Source: Actinomycetota bacterium
GTDB lineage: Bacteria; Actinomycetota; Actinomycetes; S36-B12; CAIYMF01
NCBI GenBank assembly: GCA_020161245.1
Contig: JAIUOK010000021.1
Location: 1-64,000 of the forward strand
DNA: 64,000 nucleotides
Direction of reading: 5' to 3'
The notes beneath the pieces were generated by a model that ran no database searches, was not told the origin of the DNA, and saw only the letters and a program-made list of their open reading frames with translations. A program made the translations under genes and the position numbers. Within the stretch, counting starts at the first letter, position 1. Each line of letters starts with the position of its first letter. This document shows, piece after piece, positions 17,815 through 24,749 of the stretch.

Positions 17815-17900
17815 TGTGGACGACGGCACGCAGGGGGCGGCTGCTGTGGACAGCCTGGGGCGCTCTTCTTGCTTCTATCGCAAGCGGGGGCACCTTCACC
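17815..17900 (+). repeat. TGTGGA/CTTGC element, copy 2
   Basis: Core 17854-17900 (47 bp) with the hairpin CTTGCTTCTATCGCAAG, and two TGTGGA motifs starting at 17815 and 17845, 30 bp apart; total 86 bp. It lies in the 293-bp gap between galE and purC, 43 bases beyond the purC stop. No gene was seen in the rest of the gap. Confidence 0.88.
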
Positions 17901-17942
17901 GGGAAAGGGGTCCCGCGGGCCTGGGGCGGCTGGGCGGGTGGG

Positions 17943-18836
17943 TCAGGCGAAGCGCTTGCCGGTGAGGCGCTCGTAGGCCTCGATGTACTTGGCGCGGGTC
18001 TTCTCGACGACGTCGTCGGGCAGGGGCGGGGGCGCCTCGCCGCTGTGGCGGTCCCAGCCGCTGGCGGGCGAGGTGAGCCAGTCGCGGACGTACTGCTTGT
18101 CGTACGACGGCTGCGCGTGGCCCGGCTCCCACTGGTCGGCGGGCCAGTAGCGCGACGAGTCGGGGGTGAGCACCTCGTCGGCGAGCACGATCGCGCCGTC
18201 GCCCCGCTGGCCGAACTCGAGCTTGGTGTCGGCGAGCAGCAGCCCGCGGTCGGCCGCGACCGAGGCTGCGCGGTCGTACACCGCGACGGTCAGACGGCGC
18301 AGCTGCTGGGCCTCGTCCTGCCCGATCGCAGCGACGACCTCGTCGAAGGTCACGTTCTCGTCGTGCTCGCCGAGCTCGGCCTTCGTGGCCGGCGTGAAGA
18401 TCGTCTTGGGCAGCTTCGAGCCGTCCTTGAGCCCCGGCGGCAGCCCGACGCCGCACACCGAGCCGCTCGCGGCGTACTCGACCAGGCCCGAGCCGGTGAG
18501 GTAGCCGCGGGCCACGCACTCCACCGGGAACATCTCGAGCTTCGAGCACACCATCGCGCGGCGCTCCACCGCGGCCGGCACGTTGGTGGTGATGACGTGG
18601 TTGGGCACGATGTCGCCGAGCCGGTCGAACCACCACAGCGACATCGCGGTGAGGATGCGGCCCTTGTCCGGGATCGGCGTCGGAAGCACCCAGTCGTAGG
18701 CCGAGATCCGGTCGGACGCGACGAACAGCAGCCTGCCGTCCGGGGTCTCGTAGAGGTCGCGCACCTTGCCGGAGTACACGTGGCGGTACCCCTCGGGGAG
18801 CTCGTACTCGGGGGTCGGTGCCACGGCGCTGCTCAC
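17943..18836 (-). CDS. purC: phosphoribosylaminoimidazole-succinocarboxamide synthase (SAICAR synthetase)
   Basis: The 297-residue enzyme joins CAIR and aspartate with ATP, the eighth step of purine synthesis. HVYSGKVRDLYE at about residue 20 and FVASDRISAYDWVLPTPIPDKG are the PurC nucleotide and substrate motifs; ECVARGYLTGSG and LADTKLEFG follow. Length and order are those of the family. It starts with GTG at 18836 and is transcribed alone or read from mvaB, from which it is separated by a strong palindrome. Confidence 0.96.
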   Translation of the reverse strand: MSSAVAPTPEYELPEGYRHVYSGKVRDLYETPDGRLLFVASDRISAYDWVLPTPIPDKGRILTAMSLWWFDRLGDIVPNHVITTNVPAAVERRAMVCSKLEMFPVECVARGYLTGSGLVEYAASGSVCGVGLPPGLKDGSKLPKTIFTPATKAELGEHDENVTFDEVVAAIGQDEAQQLRRLTVAVYDRAASVAADRGLLLADTKLEFGQRGDGAIVLADEVLTPDSSRYWPADQWEPGHAQPSYDKQYVRDWLTSPASGWDRHSGEAPPPLPDDVVEKTRAKYIEAYERLTGKRFA

Positions 18837-18867
18837 GCGCGAACCCTACCGGCCGCCACGACCCGCT

Positions 18868-18911
18868 CTGGAGGGGTGACGCGTCGGCATACCGACGTCT
18901 CACCCCTCCAG
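18868..18911. terminator. 20-bp-arm palindrome at the mvaB 3' end
   Basis: Arms 18868-18887 and 18892-18911 pair at 18 of 20 positions around a 4-base loop (CATA). The TGA stop of mvaB (18902-18900) is inside the right arm. The sequence (CTGGAGGGGTGA...) is unrelated to the 62-bp family and is only 44 bp long. Likely transcription terminator for the HMG-CoA lyase gene. Confidence 0.7.
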
Positions 18912-19847
18912 ATCGGGGAGGTCCGCCGCGAGGGCCCGGACGACGGCGCTCGGGCTCGGCCGCCCGAGGACGCCGGCCATCCACGCGCTCGTGGCCACCA
19001 GCGACGACAGGTCGACGCCGGTCGAGATGCCCAGGCCGTGCAGCATCCACACGAGGTCCTCGGTGGCGAGGTTGCCGGTGGCGCTCTTGGCGTAGGGGCA
19101 GCCGCCGAGGCCGCCGGCCGAGGAGTCGACCGACGTCACACCGGACTGCAGCGCAGCGAGCGTGTTCGACAGCGCCTGCCCGTAGGTGTCGTGGAAGTGC
19201 ACCGAGATCCGCTCGGGCCCCACACCGGCGTCGCCCAGCGCCTGCAGCAGCGCCGTCGTGTGGCCCGGCGTCGCGACGCCGATGGTGTCGCCGAGGCTCA
19301 GCTCGTCGGCGCCCATGCCGAGCAGCCGGGTGGCGACGCCGACCACCTGCGGGATGGCGACGTCGCCCTCCCACGGGTCGCCGAAGCACATCGACACGTA
19401 CGCGCGGACGACGAGACCCTCGGCCTTGGCCCGGACGACGACCGGCTCGAACATCGCGAACTGGTCCTCGAGCCCGCGGTTGAGGTTGCGCTGCGCGAAG
19501 GTCTCCGTGGCGCTGCCGAAGACGGCGATCTCGCGGACGCCGGCCGCCAGCGCGCGGTCGAGCCCGCGCTCGTTGGGCACCAGCACCGGCGCGCGGACGC
19601 CGTCGAGCGGGCCGAGCTCGGCGAGCAGCTCCTCGGCGTCGGCGAGCTGCGGCACCCACCTCGGCGAGACGAACGAGGTGACTTCGACGGCCGGCAGCCC
19701 CGCGGCGACAAGGCGTCGGACGAACTCGGCCTTGGCCTCGACGGGCACGAGCGCGGACTCGTTCTGCAGGCCGTCGCGGGCGCCCACCTCGTAGACGGTG
19801 ACGCGCTCGGGGAGGCCCTCGGCGCGCACGACCTGCGGCTCGCGCAC
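18900..19847 (-). CDS. mvaB: hydroxymethylglutaryl-CoA lyase
   Basis: The 315-residue TIM-barrel enzyme cleaves HMG-CoA to acetyl-CoA and acetoacetate, the last step of leucine breakdown. VYEVGARDGLQNE (metal/CoA site), SFVSPRWVPQLAD, FGSATETFAQRN and the signature VDSSAGGLGGCPYA with the catalytic Cys are all present. GTG 19847 is preceded by GGGAGG. It is divergent from a TetR gene with a shared operator candidate between them, and an acyl-CoA dehydrogenase with the same operator lies 2 kb away. This suggests a branched-chain acyl-CoA regulon. Confidence 0.93.
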   Translation of the reverse strand: MREPQVVRAEGLPERVTVYEVGARDGLQNESALVPVEAKAEFVRRLVAAGLPAVEVTSFVSPRWVPQLADAEELLAELGPLDGVRAPVLVPNERGLDRALAAGVREIAVFGSATETFAQRNLNRGLEDQFAMFEPVVVRAKAEGLVVRAYVSMCFGDPWEGDVAIPQVVGVATRLLGMGADELSLGDTIGVATPGHTTALLQALGDAGVGPERISVHFHDTYGQALSNTLAALQSGVTSVDSSAGGLGGCPYAKSATGNLATEDLVWMLHGLGISTGVDLSSLVATSAWMAGVLGRPSPSAVVRALAADLPDLEG

Positions 19848-19931
19848 AGCACCTCCCAGGTCCGCCGTCCGTGCCGGACGGCACCTCGGCATTCTCGTCC
19901 GCGAGAGACGCGCGAGCGAGATCCGCCGGAC

Positions 19932-19947
19932 GTTATCAACCGCTAAC
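19932..19947. promoter_or_regulatory. GTTA-N8-TAAC operator candidate (TetR)
   Basis: GTTATCAACCGCTAAC in the divergent gap between mvaB and the TetR gene, 23 bases before the TetR start. The same GTTA-N8-TAAC layout, 12 of 16 bases identical, recurs at 21928-21943 before the acyl-CoA dehydrogenase. Likely bound by the TetR protein encoded beside it. Confidence 0.6.
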
Positions 19948-19969
19948 TTCCGGCGTCTATCCTGGTGCG

Positions 19970-20572
19970 ATGTCGTCGACCGCCGAAAGCGCGCCCGCGC
20001 GCCGCACCGGCGCACGTCGCGAGCAGATCCTGCGCACAGCCGCGGAGCTCTTCGCGCGCAAGGGCTTCAACGGCGTCTCGATCAACGACATCGGCGCCGC
20101 CGTCGGCATCAGCGGGCCGGCCCTCTACCGCCACTTCCCCAGCAAGGACGCGGTGCTCGGCGAGATGCTCGTCGACGTCAGCCAGCGGCTGCTCGAGCAG
20201 GGCCATCAGGTGGTCGCGTCGACGTCCGAGCCTCGCGAGCGGATGGAGCGGCTCATCTCGATGCAGGTCGAGTTCGCCCTCGCCGAGCCGGCGCTCATCA
20301 CGGTGCACAACCGCGACATCGCCAGCCTCGGCGACGCCGACCAGCGCGAGGTGCGCCGCCTGCAGCGCCGGTACGTCGACATCTGGACGTCGGCCATCTC
20401 CGATGCCGTCCCCGGCACCGACGAGTCGCGCGCCCGGGCCGCGGCCCACGCGGCCTTCGGCCTCATCAACTCCACACCCCACAGCGCCCGCGTCGGCCGC
20501 GACGAGATGGCCGTCCTCCTCCGGCGCATGGCCTCCGCCGCCCTCCTCTCCCCCGGCGCCCTCGACACCTGA
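19970..20572 (+). CDS. TetR-family regulator (acyl-CoA/leucine catabolism, inferred)
   Basis: The 200-residue protein has an N-terminal TetR helix-turn-helix: RREQILRTAAELFARKGFNG followed by DIGAAVGISGPALYRHFPSKDAVL (about residues 18-60). The C-terminal part is a helical ligand-binding domain. Start ATG 19970 matches the family; a longer open frame to 19871 runs over the operator. Position between mvaB and an acyl-CoA dehydrogenase, and the shared palindrome at both promoters, suggest it represses these genes and is released by an acyl-CoA. That assignment is inference. Confidence 0.88.
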   Translation: MSSTAESAPARRTGARREQILRTAAELFARKGFNGVSINDIGAAVGISGPALYRHFPSKDAVLGEMLVDVSQRLLEQGHQVVASTSEPRERMERLISMQVEFALAEPALITVHNRDIASLGDADQREVRRLQRRYVDIWTSAISDAVPGTDESRARAAAHAAFGLINSTPHSARVGRDEMAVLLRRMASAALLSPGALDT

Positions 20573-20574
20573 TT

Positions 20575-20642
20575 CCGCGTGCAACACCAGCATGTGCAGC
20601 GAAGTCCGTCGGTGTTGGTGCACATGCTGGTGTTGCACGCGG
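20575..20642. repeat. 62-bp palindrome family, divergent member
   Basis: Perfect 24-bp arms at 20575-20598 and 20619-20642 (left arm begins CCGCGTGCAACACC) around a 20-base loop. From CGTG (20578) to CACG (20639) it is 62 bp, and 68 bp from CCGCG to CGCGG, the same as the GAGTAAC copies at 9140 and 9576 despite almost no shared arm sequence. It starts three bases after the TetR stop. Confidence 0.85.
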
Positions 20643-20676
20643 GCATAGACGGGGGCGGTCGGAGGTTGCAGGACGC

Positions 20677-20967
20677 ATGACGACGCCGCCCACGGTCACG
20701 CGCAACGACGAGCTCAGCCGCTACGAGGCGCGGATCGACGGCGCGCTCGCCGGCTTCGCGCAGTTCCAGCTCACCGACGAGCTCATCGTGTTCACCCACA
20801 CCGAGGTCGACCCGGCCTTCGAGGGCCAGGGCGTCGGATCGGCGCTCGCCCGCACCGCGCTCGACGACGTGCGCGCCCGCGGCGACCGCACGGTGATGCC
20901 GCTGTGCCCGTTCATCTCGGGCTGGATCGGCAAGCACCCCGAGTACGTCGACCTCGTCTACAGCTGA
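20677..20967 (+). CDS. small GNAT-type acetyltransferase (YjdJ/CG group)
   Basis: The 96-residue protein matches the short GCN5-related group found in many bacteria: HTEVDPAFEGQGVGSALARTALDD is the acetyl-CoA-binding loop (normally Q/RxxGxG/A; here QGVGSAL) and MPLCPFISGWIGKHPEYVDLV is the conserved C-terminus with Cys and Trp. Substrate is unknown for the family. ATG 20677 has GGAGG about 11 bases upstream. It is followed 17 bases later by a DksA-type gene and may share its message. Confidence 0.85.
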   Translation: MTTPPTVTRNDELSRYEARIDGALAGFAQFQLTDELIVFTHTEVDPAFEGQGVGSALARTALDDVRARGDRTVMPLCPFISGWIGKHPEYVDLVYS

Positions 20968-20984
20968 GCCGCGGAGGCTCCCTC

Positions 20985-21356
20985 ATGACCGCTCCCCCGC
21001 CGTCTGGCGACGGCCTCGACCGTGAGGCCGTCGCGGGCCGGCTCGACGACGAGCGGCACGACGTCGAGTCTCGCCTCGCCGCCATGCAGCGCGACCTCGC
21101 CTCGGTGTTCGAGGCGTCGGCGGACTCCAACGCCGACGACGAGCACGACCCCGAGGGCCAGACCATCGCCTACGAGCGGTCGCAGCTCGCGGCGCTCATC
21201 ACGTCGGCCGAGGGGCACCTCGCCGGCATCGACGCGGCGCGCCGACGCCTGGACAACGGCACCTACGGGATCTGCGAGGTCTGCGGGGAGCCGATCCCGG
21301 CGGCCCGCCTCGACGTGCGGCCGACGGCACGCACCTGCGTCCAGCACGCGGGCTGA
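20985..21356 (+). CDS. TraR/DksA-family zinc-finger protein
   Basis: The 123-residue protein has a long helical N-terminal half (about residues 10-85, coiled coil) and a C-terminal zinc finger beginning CEVCGEPIPAARL and ending TCVQH, in which the fourth ligand appears to be His in place of Cys. The acidic coiled-coil tip seen in true DksA is not obvious. DksA-like proteins enter the RNA polymerase secondary channel; a role for this one is not established. Start ATG 20985 follows GGAGG. Its final codons belong to a 58-bp tandem duplication. Confidence 0.85.
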   Translation: MTAPPPSGDGLDREAVAGRLDDERHDVESRLAAMQRDLASVFEASADSNADDEHDPEGQTIAYERSQLAALITSAEGHLAGIDAARRRLDNGTYGICEVCGEPIPAARLDVRPTARTCVQHAG

Positions 21357-21459
21357 GTCAGTGCCTCACGAGGACGACGTACTCCCCCTCGTCGCCGTCG
21401 AGCACGCGGGCTGACTCAGTCCTTCACCAGGACGACGTACTCCACTTCGTCGCCGTCGA
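21344..21459. repeat. 58-bp tandem duplication at a convergent gene junction
   Basis: Unit 1 (21344-21401) and unit 2 (21402-21459) are adjacent and identical at 52 of 58 positions, each beginning GCACGCGGGCTGA. Unit 1 holds the last codons and stop of the DksA-type gene; unit 2 holds, on the other strand, the last codons of the broken acetyltransferase. So both gene ends exist twice. Confidence 0.85.
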
Positions 21460-21859
21460 GCAGGTAGCGCTCGGTCTCCACGACCCCCTAGCCGACGGCG
21501 AACGCGAGGCCGTCCTCGTTGGACGCGAGCACGATCGTCTGCAGCGGGCCGCCGCCGAGCGTGTGGGCCGTCGACAGGCAGTGGGCGTACAGCTGGCCGC
21601 CGTACCCGCGATGCCGGTGCTCGGGCAGGATCCGGGCGATCACCGTGACCGGTTCGTCGTCGGTCGCGGGGCGCACGGTCGAGCAGCCGACGAGCACGCC
21701 GTCGGTGTACGCGACGTCGAGGGCGTTGCGGCCGGCCCGCTCACGGACGTCGTCGAGGCCCAGCGGCGCCGTCGGGATCACAGTGTTGTGGACGTGCTGC
21801 CAGTCGCGGATCCGGACGTCGTCGTCCGCGGGCACGATCACGAGCCGGTCGGACGTCAT
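21416..21859 (-). pseudogene. GNAT acetyltransferase interrupted by an in-frame TAG
   Basis: From ATG 21859 the frame reads a GNAT protein: ARILPEHRHRGYGGQLYAHCLS is the acetyl-CoA loop (R-x-x-G-x-G), followed by IVLASNEDGLAFAVG. A TAG then stops it at 21490-21488 after 123 codons. The same frame continues without shift for 23 further codons (GVVETERYLLDGDEVEYVVLVKD) to TGA at 21418-21416, which looks exactly like the missing final strands of the fold. So either a single nonsense mutation, a sequencing error, or readthrough. The tail has also been duplicated next door. Start has no clear ribosome binding site. Confidence 0.7.
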
Positions 21860-21927
21860 GCCCTCAGCGGACCAGCGCGGGCGGGGGCGGGTCAACCCTG
21901 TACCGGCACCTTCCCCGCACGCCGGAT

Positions 21928-21943
21928 GTTAGTTACCGTTAAC
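21928..21943. promoter_or_regulatory. GTTA-N8-TAAC operator candidate before acyl-CoA dehydrogenase
   Basis: GTTAGTTACCGTTAAC, 27 bases upstream of the acyl-CoA dehydrogenase start, shares the half-sites, the spacing and the central ACCG with the site between mvaB and tetR. It should overlap the promoter of the dehydrogenase. Confidence 0.6.
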
Positions 21944-21970
21944 TCACGCAGTCGATCCACGGGAGGAACC

Positions 21971-23116
21971 ATGCCGACGCTGCCCGACGAGCTCGAAGCG
22001 CTGCGCGCCACGGCCGAGCAGCTCGCCCAGAACGTCGTCGCGCCCGTCATCGGCGACCTCTACGAGCGCCACGAGTTCCCCTACGCGATCGTCAAGCAGA
22101 TGGGCGACATGGGCCTGTTCGGCCTGCCGTTCCCCGAGGAGTGGGGCGGCATGGGCGGCGACTACTTCGCCCTGTGCGTCGTGCTCGAGGAGCTCGCGCG
22201 CGTCGACTCGTCGGTGGCCATCACGCTCGAGGCCGCCGTCTCGCTGGGTGCGATGCCGATCTACCGGTTCGGCACCGAGGAGCAGAAGCGCCAGTGGCTG
22301 CCGCAACTCGTGAGCGGCCAGATGCTGGCCGGCTTCGGCCTCACCGAGCCCGGCGCGGGTTCGGACGCCGGCGGCACGCGCACCACCGCGCGGCTCGACG
22401 GCGACGAGTGGGTCATCAACGGCACGAAGGCGTTCATCACCAACTCCGGCACCGAGATCACGGGATTCGTCACCGTCACCGCCGTCACCGGCGAGAAGCC
22501 CGACGGCCGCAAGGAGATCTCCACGATCATCGTGCCGTCGGGCACGCCCGGGTTCGCCGTCGCGCCGGCGTACTCGAAGGTCGGCTGGAACTGCTCCGAC
22601 ACCCACGAGCTGTCGTTCACCGACTGCCGCGTGCCGGCGTCGAACCTGCTCGGCGAGCGCGGTCGCGGCTACGCGCAGTTCCTGTCCATCCTCGACGAGG
22701 GCCGCATCGCCATCGCGGCGCTCGCGACCGGCCTCGCGCAGGGCTGCGTCGACGAGTCGGTGCGCTACGCGCAGACCCGTGAGGCGTTCGGCCGTCCGAT
22801 CGGCGCCAACCAGGCGATCGCGTTCAAGCTCGCCGACCTCGAGGTGCGCGCGCACACCGCGCGGCTCGCCTACTACGACGCCGCCGAGAAGATGCTGGCC
22901 GGCCGGCCGTTCAAGAAGGAGGCCGCGATCGCCAAGCTGGTAGCCTCCGAGAACGCCGTCACCAACGCCCGCGAGGCCACCCAGATCCACGGCGGCTACG
23001 GCTTCATGAACGAGTACCCCGTGGCCCGGATGTGGCGCGACTCGAAGATCCTCGAGATCGGCGAGGGCACCAGCGAGGTGCAGCGCATGCTCATCGCCCG
23101 CGAGCTCGGCGTCTGA
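21971..23116 (+). CDS. acyl-CoA dehydrogenase
   Basis: The 381-residue flavoenzyme oxidises an acyl-CoA to the enoyl-CoA and hands electrons to ETF. FGLTEPGAGSDAGG (FAD/substrate region), FITNSG, QIHGGYGFMNEYPVARMWRDSKI and the C-terminal EIGEGTSEVQRMLIAREL, with the catalytic Glu before GTSE, are typical of the short-chain/glutaryl branch. ATG 21971 is preceded by GGGAGGAA. With mvaB and TetR nearby, a short or branched-chain acyl-CoA is the likely substrate; the catalytic Glu position argues against classic isovaleryl-CoA dehydrogenase. etfD at 58.2 kb would take electrons from such enzymes via ETF. Confidence 0.92.
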   Translation: MPTLPDELEALRATAEQLAQNVVAPVIGDLYERHEFPYAIVKQMGDMGLFGLPFPEEWGGMGGDYFALCVVLEELARVDSSVAITLEAAVSLGAMPIYRFGTEEQKRQWLPQLVSGQMLAGFGLTEPGAGSDAGGTRTTARLDGDEWVINGTKAFITNSGTEITGFVTVTAVTGEKPDGRKEISTIIVPSGTPGFAVAPAYSKVGWNCSDTHELSFTDCRVPASNLLGERGRGYAQFLSILDEGRIAIAALATGLAQGCVDESVRYAQTREAFGRPIGANQAIAFKLADLEVRAHTARLAYYDAAEKMLAGRPFKKEAAIAKLVASENAVTNAREATQIHGGYGFMNEYPVARMWRDSKILEIGEGTSEVQRMLIARELGV

Positions 23117-23137
23117 TCCCTCCCTCGTCGGGAGCGC

Positions 23138-23203
23138 CGCGAGTAACTGGCGTTGTCATCGGTTCCGACCCCTCAGAACCGATGACAGGGGCAGTTACTC
23201 GCG
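23138..23203. repeat. 62-bp palindrome family, copy 3
   Basis: Arms 23138-23164 and 23177-23203 pair at 24 of 27 positions; the CGAG-to-CTCG unit (23140-23201) is 62 bp. It lies between two convergent genes, 21 bases after the acyl-CoA dehydrogenase stop and 12 bases from the purB stop, and can serve both as terminator. Confidence 0.9.
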
Positions 23204-23215
23204 AACTGGCGCGGC

Positions 23216-24649
23216 CTAGAGGATCGGCTCGGGGCTGTAGACGGCGGCGTCGGGGCGCTCGGCCATGAGGTGCTCGACCTCGTCGACGACGGCCGACACC
23301 TGGTCGCGCGCGGCGCCGGTGAACTCGATCGGTTCGGCCACGAGCGAGTCGAGCTGCTCGCGGGTGAGGCCGAGGCGGGGATCGGCGGCGAGCCGGTCGA
23401 ACAGGTCGTTGCCCTCGGTGCCCTTCTCACGCATCTCCAGCGCCACGGCGACGGCGTGCTCCTTGATCGCCTCGTGGGCGGTCTCGCGGCCGACGCCGTT
23501 GCGCACGGCGGCCATGAGCACCTTGGTCGTGGCGAGGAACGGCAGGTAGCGGCGCAGCTCGCGCTCGGCCACGGCGGGGTAGGCGCCGAACTCGTCGAGC
23601 ACGGTCAGGAAGGTCTCGAGCAGACCGTCGATGGCGAAGAACGCGTCGGGCAGCGCCACGCGGCGCACGACCGAGCAGAAGACGTCGCCCTCGTTCCACT
23701 GCGCGCCGGCGAGCTCGCCGACCATCGAGGCGTAGCCGCGCAGGATCACCGCGAAGCCGTTGATGCGCTCGCACGAGCGCGAGTTCATCTTGTGGGGCAT
23801 GGCCGACGAGCCCACCTGGCCGGGCTTGAAGCCCTCGGTCACCAGCTCGTTGCCGGCCATGAGCCGCACGGTGGTCGCGAACGACGACGGGCCCGCAGCG
23901 AGCTGCACCAGCGCGGAGACGACGTCCCAGTCGACCGAGCGCGGGTACACCTGGCCGACGCTGGTGAAGACATGCGCGAAGCCGAGGTGCGCGGCGACGC
24001 GGTCCTCGAGCTCGGTGAGCTTGGCGGCGTCGCCGTCGAGGAGGTCGAGCATGTCCTGCGCGGTGCCGACCGGGCCCTTGATGCCGCGCAGCGGGTAGCG
24101 CGAGATGAGCTCCTCGATGCGGCGGTGCGCGACGAGCATCTCGTCGGCGGCCGAGGCGAAGCGCTTGCCGAGCGTGGTCATCTGCGCGGCGACGTTGTGG
24201 GAGCGGCCGGCGATGGCGAGCTCGTCGTACTCGACAGCGTGGTTGGCCAGGCGCGCGAGCACCGCGACGGTCTTGCCGCGCACGAGCTCGAGCGAGCGCA
24301 GCACCTGCAGCTGCTCGACGTTCTCGGTGAGGTCGCGGCTGGTCATGCCCTTGTGGACGTGCTCGTGGCCGGCGAGCGCCGAGAACTCCTCGATGCGCGC
24401 CTTGACGTCGTGGCGGGTGACCTTCTCGCGGTCGCGGATGGAGTCGAGGTCGACCTGGTCGACGACCGCCTCATACGCCTCGACGACGCCGTCGGGCACG
24501 TCGATGCCGAGGTCGCGCTGAGCCTTGAGCACGGCGATCCAGAGCTGGCGCTCGAGGACGATCTTGTGCTCGGGCGACCAGATCGTCGCCATCGGCGTGG
24601 ACGCGTAGCGGGACGCGAGGACGTCGGGGATCGCGGGCGTGCTGGGCAT
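23216..24649 (-). CDS. purB: adenylosuccinate lyase
   Basis: The 477-residue fumarase-superfamily enzyme acts twice in purine synthesis, splitting SAICAR and adenylosuccinate with release of fumarate. GMTSRDLTENVEQLQ (substrate His/Thr region is varied here), GRSHNVAAQ and the signature loop GSSAMPHKMNSRSCERI (catalytic Ser) are present. Length is the type found in Actinobacteria. ATG 24649 begins MPSTPAIPDVLASRYAST, a family-typical start. It stands alone, converging on the acyl-CoA dehydrogenase. Confidence 0.95.
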   Translation of the reverse strand: MPSTPAIPDVLASRYASTPMATIWSPEHKIVLERQLWIAVLKAQRDLGIDVPDGVVEAYEAVVDQVDLDSIRDREKVTRHDVKARIEEFSALAGHEHVHKGMTSRDLTENVEQLQVLRSLELVRGKTVAVLARLANHAVEYDELAIAGRSHNVAAQMTTLGKRFASAADEMLVAHRRIEELISRYPLRGIKGPVGTAQDMLDLLDGDAAKLTELEDRVAAHLGFAHVFTSVGQVYPRSVDWDVVSALVQLAAGPSSFATTVRLMAGNELVTEGFKPGQVGSSAMPHKMNSRSCERINGFAVILRGYASMVGELAGAQWNEGDVFCSVVRRVALPDAFFAIDGLLETFLTVLDEFGAYPAVAERELRRYLPFLATTKVLMAAVRNGVGRETAHEAIKEHAVAVALEMREKGTEGNDLFDRLAADPRLGLTREQLDSLVAEPIEFTGAARDQVSAVVDEVEHLMAERPDAAVYSPEPIL

Positions 24650-24749
24650 GCGAGAGCCTTCGGCTGGGCGCGGGCGGTACGTCCCATCCTCCCAGATCCG
24701 CGCACCTGCGCCGAACGGCCCCGGCGGCCGGCGGCGGCTCCACGACCGG

